Origin: Longimicrobiales bacterium | GTDB taxonomy: Bacteria > Gemmatimonadota > Gemmatimonadetes > Longimicrobiales > Gaopeijiaceae | Assembly: GCA_028284495.1 (NCBI GenBank) | Contig: JANQRP010000004.1 | Span: 1-64,000, forward strand | DNA length: 64,000 nucleotides | Reading direction: 5' to 3' | Shown: positions 8,730 through 19,139 of the stretch, piece after piece | Layout of the letters: each line of letters opens with the position of its first letter | Position numbering within the stretch: position 1 is the first letter of the stretch | Notes under the pieces: generated by a model | Told to the model about the DNA's origin: nothing | The model's database searches: none | The model's input: the letters and a program-made list of their open reading frames with translations, nothing else | Translations under genes and position numbers: made by a program

Positions 8730-9866
8730 TCAGTCGAGCAGGCGCAGCGGCATCACCAGCGCGAGGTAGTCCAACTCGTCCTCCCCGTCCGCGACGACCG
8801 GCTCCAGCGTCGCGGCCCGCTCCGGCGCCTTGAACGTCAGACGCACGTCGTCCGTCGGCATGTACCGAAGCACCTCGAGGAGGTACGTCGCGTTGAAGCC
8901 GATCTCGAGCGTCTCGCCCTCGTAGGAGAGTTCGAGCTCGTCGGCACCCTCGCCGAGGTCGGGCGTGAGCACGTTCAGGTGCACCCGATCCTCCTCGAAG
9001 GTCATCCGGATCCGGTGCGTCTGGTCACTCGCCACCACGGCCATCCGCCGCACCGCGCGCTCGAGGGCCTTCTTGTCGACCGTTGCGAAGCGGTCGTTGT
9101 CCTTCGGGATGACCTGCTCGTAGTTCGGGTACGTCCCCTCGATGAGGCGGGTGTACACCTGCGTGTTCTCCGAGGAAAACCCGAGGTGGTTCTTCTTGGA
9201 ACCCTCGGCGCCCTGATCCCAGGCGACCGTGATCGGGTCGCCGTCCTTGAAGAGGCGCTGCACCTGGGCCAGTGCGGCGGGGGGCACGATGAAGTCGGTG
9301 GGCGTGACGGCGCCCGGGCCGGTCTCGAGTCCCATCCGGGCGAGGCGATGGCCGTTGGTCGCGACCATGCGCATCGACCCCTCACGGAGCTCCCACAGCA
9401 CGCCGTTCAGGATCGGGCGGCTCTCCTCGGTCGACACCGCGAACGACGTGTGGTGGATGAGGCGCTGGAAGTCGGCTCCGTCGATCTGTACGCCCTGTCC
9501 GAACTCGACCTGAGGCAGCGTCGGGAACTCCTCGGCGGGCAGGCCGTTGAGCTTGAACCGGGAGCGTCCGCAGGCAAGCTCGATCTGGTCCCCGCGTGTC
9601 GACACCTCGACAGGCTCGTCGGGGAGCTCCCGCGTGATCTCCTGCATCTTCTTGCCCGGCGCGGTGAGGCTGCCCGCCTCCTCGATCTCGGCCGGCACCT
9701 TCACGCGAACGGACACGTCGAGGTCCGTGCCGCTCATCCAGACCGCGTCCCCATCTGTCTCGAACAGGATGTTCGACAGCACGGGGAGCGTGGTCTTGCT
9801 GGGGATGCTGGCCGAAACGGCGGCCAGGCCGTTGTGAAGGTTCTGCCGGGTGATCGTGAAGCGCAT
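8730..9866 (-). CDS. dnaN: DNA polymerase III beta sliding clamp
   Basis: The 378-residue protein has the length and start (M-R-F-T-I-T-R-Q-N-L) of DnaN. This clamp forms a dimeric ring of three repeated folds per subunit and tethers polymerase III to DNA. Recognisable parts are L-P-V-L-S-N-I-L-F-E (about 28-37), N-G-V-L-W-E and T-N-G-H-R-L-A (about 160-178), and the C-terminal end Y-L-A-L-V-M-P-L-R-L, where the usual MPMRL-type clamp tail is present as MPLRL. It follows dnaA on the minus strand, separated by the presumed origin, and ends facing pyrE 42 bases away. Its leader carries a short GCGGT/ACCGC inverted repeat near 9891-9905. Confidence 0.97.
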   Translation of the reverse strand: MRFTITRQNLHNGLAAVSASIPSKTTLPVLSNILFETDGDAVWMSGTDLDVSVRVKVPAEIEEAGSLTAPGKKMQEITRELPDEPVEVSTRGDQIELACGRSRFKLNGLPAEEFPTLPQVEFGQGVQIDGADFQRLIHHTSFAVSTEESRPILNGVLWELREGSMRMVATNGHRLARMGLETGPGAVTPTDFIVPPAALAQVQRLFKDGDPITVAWDQGAEGSKKNHLGFSSENTQVYTRLIEGTYPNYEQVIPKDNDRFATVDKKALERAVRRMAVVASDQTHRIRMTFEEDRVHLNVLTPDLGEGADELELSYEGETLEIGFNATYLLEVLRYMPTDDVRLTFKAPERAATLEPVVADGEDELDYLALVMPLRLLD

Positions 9867-9904
9867 TCGGGGTCTCCGGAAATTTCGGCGAGGCGGTTCT
9901 CCAC

Positions 9905-10145
9905 CGCGCCCTAATCTCTGTGTCTTTGGATTTAAATGAAAGACGTAGTAGTAGGGGCCTGTGGACTTGTGGAGGAAGGGCGATTCGGGCCGTCATGATG
10001 CGGCGATCCGACCGATCCCGGGGTGTGGATGCAGCGTGGAGAATCGCCCGTTCCGTGGATCGTCCACGCGCCCGGCCCCGAGCGTTCGTGGAGAGGATGC
10101 AGCTCTCCACACTTCTCCACGGCTCGTCGTGGATGACCGGACGCG
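9905..10145. other. Probable replication origin (oriC) between dnaN and dnaA
   Basis: This 283-base gap is the largest gap near dnaA and has origin-like layout. From left to right there is an AT-richer segment (about 9911-9945, including TTTAAAT), three TAG trinucleotides (9946-9954), a G/C spacer (9955-9959) and TGTGGA box cores starting at 9960 and 9968. Further GTGGA/TCCAC cores follow near 10024, 10035, 10054, 10061, 10086, 10105, 10113 and 10128. Boxes are degenerate: TGTGGATGC at 10024 is among the closest to TGTGGATAA. The order AT-rich, DnaA-trio, GC spacer, DnaA box is the basal unwinding element described in Bacillus. Gene directions on both sides diverge from this region, which supports an origin. 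Function is inferred. Confidence 0.7.
9946..9954 (+). promoter_or_regulatory. DnaA-trio element (TAG x3)
   Basis: Three consecutive TAG trinucleotides are followed by GGGCC and a TGTGGA box core. In studied bacterial origins, DnaA assembles from the double-strand boxes onto such 3'-GAT-5' repeats to open the helix. Position and polarity relative to the boxes and the AT-rich side fit that model. Confidence 0.55.
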
Positions 10146-10149
10146 GCCC

Positions 10150-11577
10150 TCACGCGTGGGCCCCGAGACCGGACCGGGCGCTCACCCGGCCCCGCGCTCG
10201 CTCGACCCGGCCCGCGAAGTCGGCGTCGCCCGCCATCTCCTCCTCGACCTTCCGGATCGAGTGGATCACCGTGGAGTGGTCGCGCCCTCCGAAGAGGTCT
10301 CCGATCTGGACGAGGGGGAGGTCGAGCAGGTCCTTGATGAGATACATCGCGACCTGGCGCGGCACGGTGAGGTTCTTGGTGCGGCGCTTCGACACGAGGC
10401 CGTCCACCTCCACACCCCACAGCTCGGCCACCGTCGAGCGGATGTTCTCGGCGCTGGTGCGGGGCCTGGCCGGACGCCCGTCGCGGTCCCCACCGCGGAT
10501 CATTCCGGCCAGGGCGGTGCGCGCAAGCTTCACCGACATCTCCTGGTGGGTGAGCGACGAGTAGGCCAGCAGCTTGATGACGGCGCCCTCGAGCTCGCGG
10601 ACCGACGCGGTGCACGCGTGCGCGATGAAGTCGATGACCTCGTCGTCCAGCGTCAGGTCGTCGTCGGCCGCCTTCTTCCGAAGAATCGCGACGCGCGTCT
10701 CGTAGTCGGGCGGCTTGATGTCCGCCACGAGGCCCCACTCGAATCGCGACACCAGCCGATCCTCGAGACCGGGAATCTCCTTCGGGGGCCGATCACTCGT
10801 GAGCACGATCTGCTTCTGCGCGTCGTACAGAGCGTTGAAGGTGTGGAAGAACTCTTCCTGGGTTCGCTCCTTCCCCTCCAGGAAGTGGACGTCGTCCACG
10901 AGCAGGAGGTCGAGTTCACGGTACCGCCGACGGAACTCGGCGGTCGTGCCGGTCTGGATGGAGTTCACCAGCTCGTTCACGAACCGCTCGCTCGACACGT
11001 ACGTCACGCGGCTGCCGGGCGTGTGATCGAGGATCTCGTTCCCGATCGCGTGCATGAGGTGCGTCTTGCCGAGCCCTACCCCGCCGTAGAGGAACAGGGG
11101 GTTGTACATCTTCGCCGGTTTCCGGGCGACCGCCTGGCACGCCGCATAGGCGAGCTGGTTGTTGTTGCCCACGACGTACCGATCGAACGTGTACCGTTCG
11201 TTCATGGACGCGTCTTCGCGACGCTGATCGAGGGGCGGCGCATCCGGCTGGACGCTCGAGTTCTCGAGAAGGCCGACGTCGATCTGCGGGGTCGAGACCT
11301 CCACCCCGGGGAGTCCGGAGCGCTCGAGCGAGCCGGCCCGGAGCGAGATCCCGATGGGCCGCCCGACGATCCGGTGGGCGTGCTCCGAGAGGGTGCCCAG
11401 GAACCGGTCCTCGATCATCTCCTTGTGGAACGGGCTCGGCGCCTCGACCAGGAGATCGGCATCGGAAAGCGCGACGGCGGAGCTGCTGGCGAGCCAGGTC
11501 TCGAAGCTCTGTTCGGACAGACCGGGCCTGGCCGCATCCAGGATCCGGGTCCAGAGCTCGCCGGCGGTAAGCTCCAT
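10150..11577 (-). CDS. dnaA: Chromosomal replication initiator protein DnaA
   Basis: DnaA binds origin boxes and melts DNA when loaded with ATP. The 475-residue protein shows domain I (E-L-W-T-R-I-L ... F-E-T-W-L, about 7-29), a variable linker, the AAA+ domain with Y-N-P-L-F-L-Y-G-G-V-G-L-G-K-T-H-L (Walker A) and L-L-L-V-D-D-V-H-F-L-E-G-K (Walker B), and domain IV ending in the box-reading signature G-G-R-D-H-S-T-V-I-H-S. The ATG at 11577 gives the standard N-terminus M-E-L. A promoter with an internal DnaA-box-like site lies at 11665-11693, so autoregulation is likely. It is divergent from rpmH and followed by the origin and dnaN, the classic bacterial order. Confidence 0.97.
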   Translation of the reverse strand: MELTAGELWTRILDAARPGLSEQSFETWLASSSAVALSDADLLVEAPSPFHKEMIEDRFLGTLSEHAHRIVGRPIGISLRAGSLERSGLPGVEVSTPQIDVGLLENSSVQPDAPPLDQRREDASMNERYTFDRYVVGNNNQLAYAACQAVARKPAKMYNPLFLYGGVGLGKTHLMHAIGNEILDHTPGSRVTYVSSERFVNELVNSIQTGTTAEFRRRYRELDLLLVDDVHFLEGKERTQEEFFHTFNALYDAQKQIVLTSDRPPKEIPGLEDRLVSRFEWGLVADIKPPDYETRVAILRKKAADDDLTLDDEVIDFIAHACTASVRELEGAVIKLLAYSSLTHQEMSVKLARTALAGMIRGGDRDGRPARPRTSAENIRSTVAELWGVEVDGLVSKRRTKNLTVPRQVAMYLIKDLLDLPLVQIGDLFGGRDHSTVIHSIRKVEEEMAGDADFAGRVERARGRVSARSGLGAHA

Positions 11578-11664
11578 TCAGACGCTCTCTCGGCCCGGCG
11601 GGAATCCGGGGATCAGGGTGGAAGTTCGGCCTCGCGGGACGGGGCTCTGACGAGGGGGGACGCA

Positions 11665-11693
11665 ACGCTATTCCGCGAATGTGGAAAAGTCAA
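11665..11693 (-). promoter_or_regulatory. dnaA promoter with DnaA-box-like site in spacer
   Basis: On the minus strand TTGACT (11693-11688) and TAGCGT (11670-11665) are 17 bases apart, a sigma-70-type spacing with a good -35 and weak -10. TTTTCCACA (11688-11680), one base off the consensus TTATCCACA, lies in the spacer and shares one base with the -35, so bound DnaA would block this promoter. The dnaA start is about 88 bases downstream. Confidence 0.55.
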
Positions 11694-11759
11694 TCGAACC
11701 CAGAGTCTGCGGGGTTTCTACGGGTTCGAGGTCCTCCCGGAGCGGCGTTCGGCCCCGGG

Positions 11760-11789
11760 TTGACCCGCGTCCGCGGTTTCGGCTAACTT
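11760..11789 (+). promoter_or_regulatory. rpmH-rnpA promoter
   Basis: TTGACC (11760-11765) and TAACTT (11784-11789) are separated by 18 bases, and rpmH starts 45 bases after the -10. This is the likely promoter for the rpmH, rnpA, yidD, yidC series. It is read by eye only. Confidence 0.55.
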
Positions 11790-11834
11790 TTCAGGCTCGA
11801 AACGCACCTGCCCCGATCTGCCGGGACGATTCTG

Positions 11835-11984
11835 ATGAAGCCGACGTACAAGCCGCGTAATCGCAAGCGCAAGAACAAGCACGGATTCCGCGCTCGCATG
11901 AAGACGAAGGGCGGCCGGAAGGTCCTGAACGCCCGCCGCCGCCGCGGTCGCAAGAAGCTGTCGGTCCAGATCGGCGGCAAGTGA
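11835..11984 (+). CDS. rpmH: 50S ribosomal protein L34
   Basis: The 49-residue, very basic protein reads [14 protein letters not shown], then H-G-F-R-A-R-M, then [16 protein letters not shown]. This is the full L34 pattern at normal length apart from a few C-terminal residues. L34 is a late-assembling protein of the large ribosomal subunit. The gene lies directly before rnpA (four bases between stop and GTG), which is the order in almost all bacteria, and is divergent from dnaA. The ATG is fixed by the family N-terminus. Confidence 0.97.
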   Translation: MKPTYKPRNRKRKNKHGFRARMKTKGGRKVLNARRRRGRKKLSVQIGGK

Positions 11985-11988
11985 TCCC

Positions 11989-12393
11989 GTGACGACGGCC
12001 CGAACGACGGAAACGTCGACGGGCGGGCCGTCGGACCAGGGTTTCTCGGCGGATCGACGGGTTCGGAAAGGCTCCGAAATCCGCCGGCTGCTCGAACGGG
12101 GGAAGCGGAAGAAGACACGGATGATGGATGTCTTCTTCGACGCTTCCCCCGTTTCGCATTCCCGGCTGGGGCTGATCGTGCCGAAGCATGGGCGCACGAT
12201 CGTGGACCGGAATCGATTGCGCCGCCGCCTCCGCGAGATCGGGCGCCGGGAACTCCTGCCCCGGCTCCGTGACCGGGGCCACGCAGTCGACGTGCTTCTC
12301 CGGGTCCATCGAAGGGCCTACGGTGCGAGTTTCGTAGAACTCAGGCAGGACATCGAATCCACCATGGAGGCGCTGTGGCCCGAGCGGCCCTGA
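11989..12393 (+). CDS. rnpA: Ribonuclease P protein component
   Basis: RnpA is the protein subunit that helps the catalytic RNA of RNase P trim tRNA 5' ends. The 134-residue product contains [10 protein letters not shown] (about 26-35), the central strand block and the key basic helix [11 protein letters not shown] (about 73-83), which aligns with the RNR signature R-N-R-x-K-R of the family. The N-terminus from GTG 11989 carries about 20 extra Thr- and Ser-rich residues, so the true start may be a little downstream. It overlaps yidD and follows rpmH closely, so all are probably co-transcribed from 11760-11789. The RNA subunit gene was not seen here. Confidence 0.93.
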   Translation: MTTARTTETSTGGPSDQGFSADRRVRKGSEIRRLLERGKRKKTRMMDVFFDASPVSHSRLGLIVPKHGRTIVDRNRLRRRLREIGRRELLPRLRDRGHAVDVLLRVHRRAYGASFVELRQDIESTMEALWPERP

Positions 12394-12635
12394 TGGCACT
12401 CGTCCGGTTCTATCGGGCGGCAATCTCCCCGTGGACCCCGGCGGCCTGCCGATACGACCCGACCTGCTCGGCATACATGCTCGAGGCGCTCGATACGCAC
12501 GGAGCCCTTCGCGGAAGCTGGATCGGGCTGAAGAGGATCATGCGCTGCCATCCGTGGGGTGGCTCGGGGTACGACCCGGTGCCCCGCGCGACCGATCGCG
12601 GTGAGCGACGCATCGCAGAGGACACGACTGGATGA
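12375..12635 (+). CDS. yidD: Membrane protein insertion efficiency factor YidD
   Basis: The 86-residue protein contains the YidD hallmark [10 protein letters not shown] (three conserved cysteines with C-H-P-W later) and G-S-G-Y-D-P-V-P. YidD is a small membrane-associated helper of YidC-dependent insertion. I chose GTG 12375 rather than ATG 12393: it gives the usual hydrophobic lead-in before R-F-Y-R-A-A-I-S-P, and GGAGG sits just upstream. That start overlaps the end of rnpA by 19 bases. The stop overlaps the yidC ATG (ATGA). The order rnpA-yidD-yidC is widely conserved. Confidence 0.93.
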   Translation: MARAALMALVRFYRAAISPWTPAACRYDPTCSAYMLEALDTHGALRGSWIGLKRIMRCHPWGGSGYDPVPRATDRGERRIAEDTTG

Positions 12636-14515
12636 ACACCGAAGCACGTCTCCTGCTGGCGGTCACCCTGATGATCGGGGTGATCTTCGGCACACAGATT
12701 CTCTTCCCGACCCCGGAGCCGGCGCCCGGTCCGGCGCCCGCCGATTCGACCACGTCGGCCCCGTCGCTTCCCGACCTCGGTGATTCGTCGGCGCCCACCG
12801 TCACCCCCACCGGCACGACCCCCGATCCCTCTGTCGAGGCATCGGATGGTGCGGCGGACGCCGTCGCCGACCCCCCCGCGCTCGGCGAGCAGGAGCCGGC
12901 CGCACCCGCAGCGCCGCAGCCCGTCGCGCCGCGCGAGATCGTGGTGGCGGGCCCGCTCTACGAGTATCGGTTCACGAACGTCGGAGCCAGGCTGCTGTCG
13001 GCGACGCTCCCCCGGTTCGACGATCTCGCCCACGACGGCCGCCCCGCCGTCCAGCTCGTCCCCGAGGGCGGGGCCGCGATGGGCCGGCGGCTCGTGATCG
13101 GAGCGGACACGGTGGACCTCCGCGAGCTGGGCTTCAGGTCGGACGCCCCGGCCCGTGTCGAGGTCACGGAGGGTGGCGGTCCCGTCTCTCTCGACTTCAC
13201 CTGGCGCAATCCGGCCGGTGACTTCGCCGTGGACGTGTCGTACACGTTCGAGCCCGACGAGTACATCGTGGACGTCGACACGCGAATCACCGGCGTGGAT
13301 CGGCCACTCCTCCTCACCTCGCTGGGCGACGGCATCGCGTACGCCGAGGCGGACTCCGTGCAGGAGGCCCGCACGATGGCCTACGTAACCAACGGCGTGG
13401 AGAGCGGGATCAGCCAGCGCCAGCTCGCCAGGGTGAACGAGGGGGAGCTCCAGGACGGGCCGTTCCTCTGGACCGCGATCAAGTCGAAGTACTTCGTGGT
13501 CGCGCTTCTCCCCGGGGCGGAGCGCGCCGAGGACGCCCTCGCCGGCCCCCCGCCGAGCTACGTGGGCGGCATCGTGGTCACGCCGACGCCGGTGCCCCAC
13601 CGCGCCGAAGTAGAGGCTGCCATGGCGGCGGATGCGTCCGGGCTCGTCGAGTACCGGATGTATCTCGGCCCCCAGGAGTACTCCCGCCTCAAGGCAGTCG
13701 GCGACGACTTCCAGGAGGTGAACCCCTACGGATGGGCGTTCTTCCGCGCGGTGGTCCGGCCGTTCGTCGGCGTCATCGTGGCGATCCTGAACTGGACCCA
13801 CGACACGCTCGGGATCGGGTACGGCTGGGTGCTGATCCTCTTCGGCGTCGCGCTACGCGTCATGCTCTGGCCGCTCAACGCCAAGGCGATGCGTGCGCAG
13901 ATCCGAAACATGGCCGTACAGCCGCTGGTGAAGGAGATCCAGACCAAGTACAAGAACGACAAGGAGAAGCAGCAGCAGGAGCTGATGCGGCTCTACAAGG
14001 AGCACGGATTCAATCCCGTGGCGGGCTGCCTCCCGATGCTCCTTCCGTGGCCGATCCTGATCGCGCTGTTCTTCGTGTTCCAGAACGCGATCGAACTCCG
14101 CGGCGTGCCGTTCTGGTGGCTGCCCGACCTCTCGGCGAAGGACCCGCTGTTCATTCTGCCGGCGATGCTGGCGCTGTCGATGTTCCTGATCCAGTGGATC
14201 ACGTACAAGTCGATGCCGTCGGACAATCCGCAGATGAAGATGATGATGTGGTTCATGCCGATCTTCCTGGGCGTGATCTTCCTCAACTTCCCGTCCGGGC
14301 TGAACCTCTACTACGCGAGCATGAACGTCGCGACGCTTCCGCAGCAGATCCTGATCGCCAACGAGCGCAAGAAGGTTCAGCCGATCCAGCCGGGTGGCCC
14401 GGGCGCGAACGATCGAGGTGGCTCCGGTCGTCGCTCCGGGGGTGGTTCGGGCGGCGGCTCCGGCGGTGGCGGACGAAAGGGTGGCAAGCGGAAGAAGGCC
14501 CGAAGCCGGGGCTGA
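12632..14515 (+). CDS. yidC: Membrane protein insertase YidC
   Basis: YidC inserts and folds inner-membrane proteins, alone or with SecYEG. The 627-residue product is the long Gram-negative type: an N-terminal transmembrane anchor (about 7-24), a Pro- and Ala-rich linker, a large periplasmic beta-sandwich domain (about 100-345), then the conserved membrane core (about 380-580) with [11 protein letters not shown], a charged cytosolic hairpin [19 protein letters not shown] and further helices. The last 50 residues are a Gly/Ser-rich and strongly basic tail, which could bind ribosomes as in some other bacteria. ATG 12632 overlaps the yidD stop. Confidence 0.96.
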   Translation: MNTEARLLLAVTLMIGVIFGTQILFPTPEPAPGPAPADSTTSAPSLPDLGDSSAPTVTPTGTTPDPSVEASDGAADAVADPPALGEQEPAAPAAPQPVAPREIVVAGPLYEYRFTNVGARLLSATLPRFDDLAHDGRPAVQLVPEGGAAMGRRLVIGADTVDLRELGFRSDAPARVEVTEGGGPVSLDFTWRNPAGDFAVDVSYTFEPDEYIVDVDTRITGVDRPLLLTSLGDGIAYAEADSVQEARTMAYVTNGVESGISQRQLARVNEGELQDGPFLWTAIKSKYFVVALLPGAERAEDALAGPPPSYVGGIVVTPTPVPHRAEVEAAMAADASGLVEYRMYLGPQEYSRLKAVGDDFQEVNPYGWAFFRAVVRPFVGVIVAILNWTHDTLGIGYGWVLILFGVALRVMLWPLNAKAMRAQIRNMAVQPLVKEIQTKYKNDKEKQQQELMRLYKEHGFNPVAGCLPMLLPWPILIALFFVFQNAIELRGVPFWWLPDLSAKDPLFILPAMLALSMFLIQWITYKSMPSDNPQMKMMMWFMPIFLGVIFLNFPSGLNLYYASMNVATLPQQILIANERKKVQPIQPGGPGANDRGGSGRRSGGGSGGGSGGGGRKGGKRKKARSRG

Positions 14516-14543
14516 TCCGGGGTCCGTTTCCGGCGAGGCGACC

Positions 14544-15887
14544 GTGGACACGATCGTTGCGATCGCCACCCCACCGGGCGTGGCCGCGCTGGCCGTGCTG
14601 CGGCTCTCGGGTCCGGACGCCTTCAGGTTGATCGGGTGCCTCACCGAGGTTCCGTCCGAGCCGGCCCGGATCGCCCATCTCCGGACGCTGCGAGCGCCCG
14701 ACGGCGAGATGCTCGACCAGGCCGTCCTCACGCTCTTCCCGGGGCCGGACTCCTACACGGGCGAGGACGTCGTCGAGATCTCGACGCACGGAGGCCGACT
14801 CGCGCCTCACCTGGTCCGGGACGCGCTCGAGCGCCTGGGTGCCCGACGCGCACGCCCCGGCGAGTTCACCCAGCGCGCATGGCTGAACGGCAAGGTCGAC
14901 CTGGTTCAGGCGGAGGCCGTCGCCGACCTGGTGGAGGGCTCGAGTCGTGCGCTCCACCGAGTGGCACTGCGTCAGCTCGACCGCGGACTGTCCCGGCGGC
15001 TCGCCTCCCTCCGATCTCGCATCGTGGGGCTGGAGGCGCGGATGGTGCACCACATCGACTTCCCCGAGGAGGACGACGCGCCGGTCGCCGTCGACGTGCT
15101 GGCGCGGGAGGGGCGTGAGCTCGCGTCCGACTTCGAACGCCTCGCTGCGACCGCGCCGGTCGGGCGGATGCTGCGTCAGGGCGTCCGTACCGTGATCGCC
15201 GGGCGCCCGAATGCCGGCAAGTCGTCGCTGCTGAACGCCCTGATCGGTGAGGAGCGGGCGATCGTCACCGACGTCGCGGGTACGACGCGCGATCGCATCG
15301 AGGTGGCGGTCGAAATCGACGGACTGCCGTTCCTGCTCATCGATACGGCGGGTCTCCGCAACACCCGGGACCCGGTGGAGCGGCAGGGCGTCGCGATCGC
15401 CGAGGCGGCCGTTCGGGATGCCGACCTCATCCTTCACTGCGTGCCGGTGGGTACCGATCCGGGCGACGCCGACGCTCCGGTCGTGGAGGCGCCGGCCGGA
15501 GGGCATGTGCTCACGGTGCGGACCAAGGCGGACGTGGCGACGGATGCGTCGCGGGGCGGTAGGGGCGGTCCGGCGATTCCGGTTTCGTCGGTCACGGGTA
15601 GGGGTCTGGACGCGCTTCGCAGGGCCATGGTGGACGCCTCGTTCTCGGGGCGTTTCGCGGTCGACGACGACCGCCCGGTTCTGACGCGGGAGCGCCAGAT
15701 CGAGGGCGTTGGAATGGCGGCACGGGAAATGCTGCAGTTTGCACGAGCGCTGGAGGGCGGTATTCCTCCCGAGGTCGCGTCGTCACACCTGAAGTCGGCT
15801 GCGACCGCGACGGAGGAGCTGCTCGGTACGATCGGCACGGAGGACGTGCTCGATCGCGTCTTCTCGGACTTCTGTATAGGCAAGTGA
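14544..15887 (+). CDS. mnmE: tRNA modification GTPase MnmE
   Basis: MnmE works with MnmG to add carboxymethylaminomethyl-type groups to U34 of certain tRNAs, using GTP, a folate derivative and FAD. The 447-residue protein begins with the conserved [11 protein letters not shown], carries the tetrahydrofolate domain, then the G domain with G-R-P-N-A-G-K-S-S (about 218-226), D-V-A-G-T-T-R-D and D-T-A-G-L-R, and ends with the C-I-G-K tail that holds the catalytic Cys. The guanine-recognition motif is T-K-A-D instead of N-K-x-D, a substitution also known in other GTPases. GTG 14544 is chosen because the family starts there; GAGG lies upstream. mnmG follows after the acylphosphatase gene. Confidence 0.96.
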   Translation: MDTIVAIATPPGVAALAVLRLSGPDAFRLIGCLTEVPSEPARIAHLRTLRAPDGEMLDQAVLTLFPGPDSYTGEDVVEISTHGGRLAPHLVRDALERLGARRARPGEFTQRAWLNGKVDLVQAEAVADLVEGSSRALHRVALRQLDRGLSRRLASLRSRIVGLEARMVHHIDFPEEDDAPVAVDVLAREGRELASDFERLAATAPVGRMLRQGVRTVIAGRPNAGKSSLLNALIGEERAIVTDVAGTTRDRIEVAVEIDGLPFLLIDTAGLRNTRDPVERQGVAIAEAAVRDADLILHCVPVGTDPGDADAPVVEAPAGGHVLTVRTKADVATDASRGGRGGPAIPVSSVTGRGLDALRRAMVDASFSGRFAVDDDRPVLTRERQIEGVGMAAREMLQFARALEGGIPPEVASSHLKSAATATEELLGTIGTEDVLDRVFSDFCIGK

Positions 15888-16174
15888 TGAGCGACAACGG
15901 TCGCATGTCGGTGCGCCTGCATGGTCGCGTGCAGGGCGTGGGCTTCCGATGGTGGTGTGCGCGGACGGCCAAGGGCCTCGGGGTGGTCGGCGACGTCCGG
16001 AACTGCCCCGACGGGACCGTGGAGGTTCGTGCAAAGGGCGAATCCGACGCGCTTTCCCGCTTCCGCGAGCGCCTGTCGGACGGCCCGCCGATGGCGCGAG
16101 TCGACCAGATGGAGGAGCTGGAGGTCAACGGGGAGACCGACTTCAGCACCGAACGCTTCGAGATCCTCCAGTGA
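15887..16174 (+). CDS. acyP: Acylphosphatase
   Basis: The 95-residue protein has the full small acylphosphatase pattern: [13 protein letters not shown] (phosphate-binding loop with catalytic Arg, about 9-21) and later [12 protein letters not shown] (N in the catalytic position, then the conserved strand). The enzyme hydrolyses acyl phosphates in the cytosol. The ATG shares its A with the last base of the mnmE stop (TGATG), and its own stop overlaps the mnmG GTG, so it is translated as part of the mnmE-mnmG unit. Its position between the two tRNA-modifying partners does not by itself imply a link to tRNA. Confidence 0.92.
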   Translation: MSDNGRMSVRLHGRVQGVGFRWWCARTAKGLGVVGDVRNCPDGTVEVRAKGESDALSRFRERLSDGPPMARVDQMEELEVNGETDFSTERFEILQ

Positions 16175-18066
16175 CCCTCGCCGTCGACTGCGACGTGGTT
16201 GTGGTCGGGGGTGGACATGCGGGAACCGAGGCTGCCGCCGCTGCCGCGCGCCTCGGCGTCGGGACGATCCTCGTCACCCCCGATCTCGGGCGCATCGCCC
16301 AGATGAGCTGCAACCCGGCCATCGGTGGGATCGCGAAGGGTGTGGTCGCCCGTGAGGTCGACGCTCTGGGTGGCGTGATGGGGCGCGCCACCGACGCAAG
16401 CCGGATTCACTGGCGGATGCTGAACCGCTCGAAGGGTCCGGCGGTGCGGGGTCCGCGCGCGCAGTGCGACCGTGCGCGCTACCCGATCGCCGCGCGGCGG
16501 GTGCTCGACGAACTCGAGCACCTGAGCCTGTTCCAGGACTTCGTGACGGGCCTCGTGCGGGACGGCGATCGCGCCGTCGGCGTGACGACGCGGTCGGGTA
16601 CCGAGATCCGCGCCCGCGCGGTGGTTGTCACCGCCGGCACGTTTCTTCGAGGGCGGATCCACATCGGAGGGACGGCCGGCGTGGGCGCCGGGCGCGCCGG
16701 GGAGGCGCCATCCATCGAGCTTGCTTCGGAGCTCGAGCGGCTCGGGCTGGAAGTGTCGCGGTTCAAGACCGGCACGCCGCCGCGCCTGGATGGCCGGAGC
16801 GTCGACTTCTCGCGGGTCGAACGGCAGGACGGGGATCCCGAGCCGCAGGAACGACGCTATCGGTTCTCGGCGTACTCGGAGGAGGCGATCCCGGAGCAGC
16901 GGCCGTGCTGGATCACGTGGACCGGCGAACACCTGCGCCGGATCGTCGAGGACAACCTCGGGAAGAGCGCCCTGCACGGCGGCGAGATCGCGGGTAGGGG
17001 CCCCCGATACTGTCCCTCGATCGAGGACAAGGTGGTGCGATTCCCCGACGCACCCCGGCATCAGGTCTTCCTGGAGCCCGAGGGCCTCGAGACGACCGAG
17101 CTCTACGTGAACGGGCTGTCCACGTCCCTTCCGGCGGACGTTCAGCTCGCCTTCCTCCGATCGATCCCCGGCCTGGAGCGGGCGCGGATGACGCGGCCGG
17201 GCTACGCGATCGAGTACGACTGGTTCCCGCCCCACCAGCTCCGCCGGACGCTCGAGGTTCGGGCGGTCCCGGGCCTCTATTTCGCCGGCCAGGTCAACGG
17301 GACCACCGGGTACGAGGAGGCCGCCGGACAGGGCGTGGTCGCCGGGATCAACGCGGCAGCCGCTGTTCGGGGAGACGGCGACTTCATCCTCCGGCGCGAC
17401 GAGGCGTACATCGGAGTCCTGATCGACGACCTGGTGACGCGGGGTGTCGACGAGCCGTACCGGCTGTTCACGTCACGCGCCGAGTTCAGGCTGCTCCTCC
17501 GGCAGGACAACGCGGTCTCACGGCTCGGCCCGCGGGCGCGCGAGCGCGGCCTGTTGACGCGTCCACAGCTCGCCGCACTGGCGCGGATCGAGGCGGACTT
17601 CGAGGAGGCGCGTAGCTGGTTCGAGGGGACGGCGCTCGCGCCGGCCGAGGTGAACGGGCGGCTCCAGGCCGTCGGATCGAGCACCGTAACGGAACCGGTA
17701 CGCGCGTCAGGGCTGCTCCGCCGGCCCGAAGTGCCCGCGGCCACGCTCGCGGCGGCGGGCGGCCGCGAGGACATCTCTGCGGATGTTCTCGACGCGCTCG
17801 AGATCGAGGTCAAGTACGAGGGATACGTAGCGCGCGAGCGCGAGCGAGCGCGGCGCCTCCGAGCGCAGTCGGACGTTCGCCTGGCAGACAACCTCCCGTA
17901 CGCGGACTTCCTGACGTTGTCGTCGGAAGCGCGGGAGAAGCTGGCCACGGTGCGCCCCGAGTCGCTAGAGCAGGCGTCTCGAGTCCCCGGCGTCTCGCCT
18001 GCCGACCTGCAGAACCTCCTGATGGAGGTGCGCAAGTGGAGATCGGAGAGGGCCCGGGGCGAGTAG
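16171..18066 (+). CDS. mnmG: tRNA uridine-5-carboxymethylaminomethyl modification enzyme MnmG (GidA)
   Basis: MnmG is the FAD- and NADH-dependent partner of MnmE in wobble-uridine modification. The 631-residue length is typical. Visible motifs are [15 protein letters not shown] (dinucleotide fold, about 7-21), [33 protein letters not shown] and [16 protein letters not shown]. The C-terminal helical domain with K-Y-E-G-Y that contacts MnmE is intact. GTG 16171 overlaps the acylphosphatase stop (GTGA). No rsmG (gidB) gene follows, unlike in many bacteria: the next gene is parA, after a gap with two parS sites. Confidence 0.97.
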   Translation: MTLAVDCDVVVVGGGHAGTEAAAAAARLGVGTILVTPDLGRIAQMSCNPAIGGIAKGVVAREVDALGGVMGRATDASRIHWRMLNRSKGPAVRGPRAQCDRARYPIAARRVLDELEHLSLFQDFVTGLVRDGDRAVGVTTRSGTEIRARAVVVTAGTFLRGRIHIGGTAGVGAGRAGEAPSIELASELERLGLEVSRFKTGTPPRLDGRSVDFSRVERQDGDPEPQERRYRFSAYSEEAIPEQRPCWITWTGEHLRRIVEDNLGKSALHGGEIAGRGPRYCPSIEDKVVRFPDAPRHQVFLEPEGLETTELYVNGLSTSLPADVQLAFLRSIPGLERARMTRPGYAIEYDWFPPHQLRRTLEVRAVPGLYFAGQVNGTTGYEEAAGQGVVAGINAAAAVRGDGDFILRRDEAYIGVLIDDLVTRGVDEPYRLFTSRAEFRLLLRQDNAVSRLGPRARERGLLTRPQLAALARIEADFEEARSWFEGTALAPAEVNGRLQAVGSSTVTEPVRASGLLRRPEVPAATLAAAGGREDISADVLDALEIEVKYEGYVARERERARRLRAQSDVRLADNLPYADFLTLSSEAREKLATVRPESLEQASRVPGVSPADLQNLLMEVRKWRSERARGE

Positions 18067-18141
18067 TCGCAGATTAGGTAAGCGACTCAGGGACAAAGAC
18101 TTACGGAATCATCGGGCCCGTTGGTCGGGTCCGCCGGCCGG

Positions 18142-18157
18142 TGTTTCACGTGAAACA
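18142..18157 (+). other. parS site 1
   Basis: This 16-base perfect palindrome TGTTTCACGTGAAACA matches the consensus bacterial centromere site bound by ParB. It lies in the mnmG-parA gap, 70 bases before a second identical copy. Confidence 0.95.
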
Positions 18158-18211
18158 TCTGCGCGCCTGTAGCGCGCCTGGACGGTGCCACACCGGCATC
18201 TCGGGGTGGCC

Positions 18212-18227
18212 TGTTTCACGTGAAACA
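18212..18227 (+). other. parS site 2
   Basis: A second identical 16-base palindrome TGTTTCACGTGAAACA lies 70 bases (about seven helical turns) after the first and 130 bases before the parA start. ParB loads here as a CTP-dependent clamp. The site may also let ParB influence parAB transcription. Confidence 0.95.
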
Positions 18228-18356
18228 TGGCGCGTCCAACCCTACCGCCGACGTCTGCGCGACTCGTATATTCGGACCTCGCGCGCTGATCGAGCGCCCG
18301 TGTATCTGCACCTCTTCCAGTCGCGAAACTCCGAAACGCAGGAGATCTGTCTACTC

Positions 18357-19135
<779 letters not shown>

Positions 19136-19139
<4 letters not shown>

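Noticed and set aside
9961..11763. A 600-codon plus-strand frame
   Set aside because: It crosses the presumed origin and is antisense to dnaA, so it cannot be a real gene alongside them.
15500..15560. mnmE guanine-specificity motif reading T-K-A-D as a defect
   Set aside because: T-K-A-D occurs naturally in other active GTPases, and all other G motifs and the C-terminal Cys are intact.
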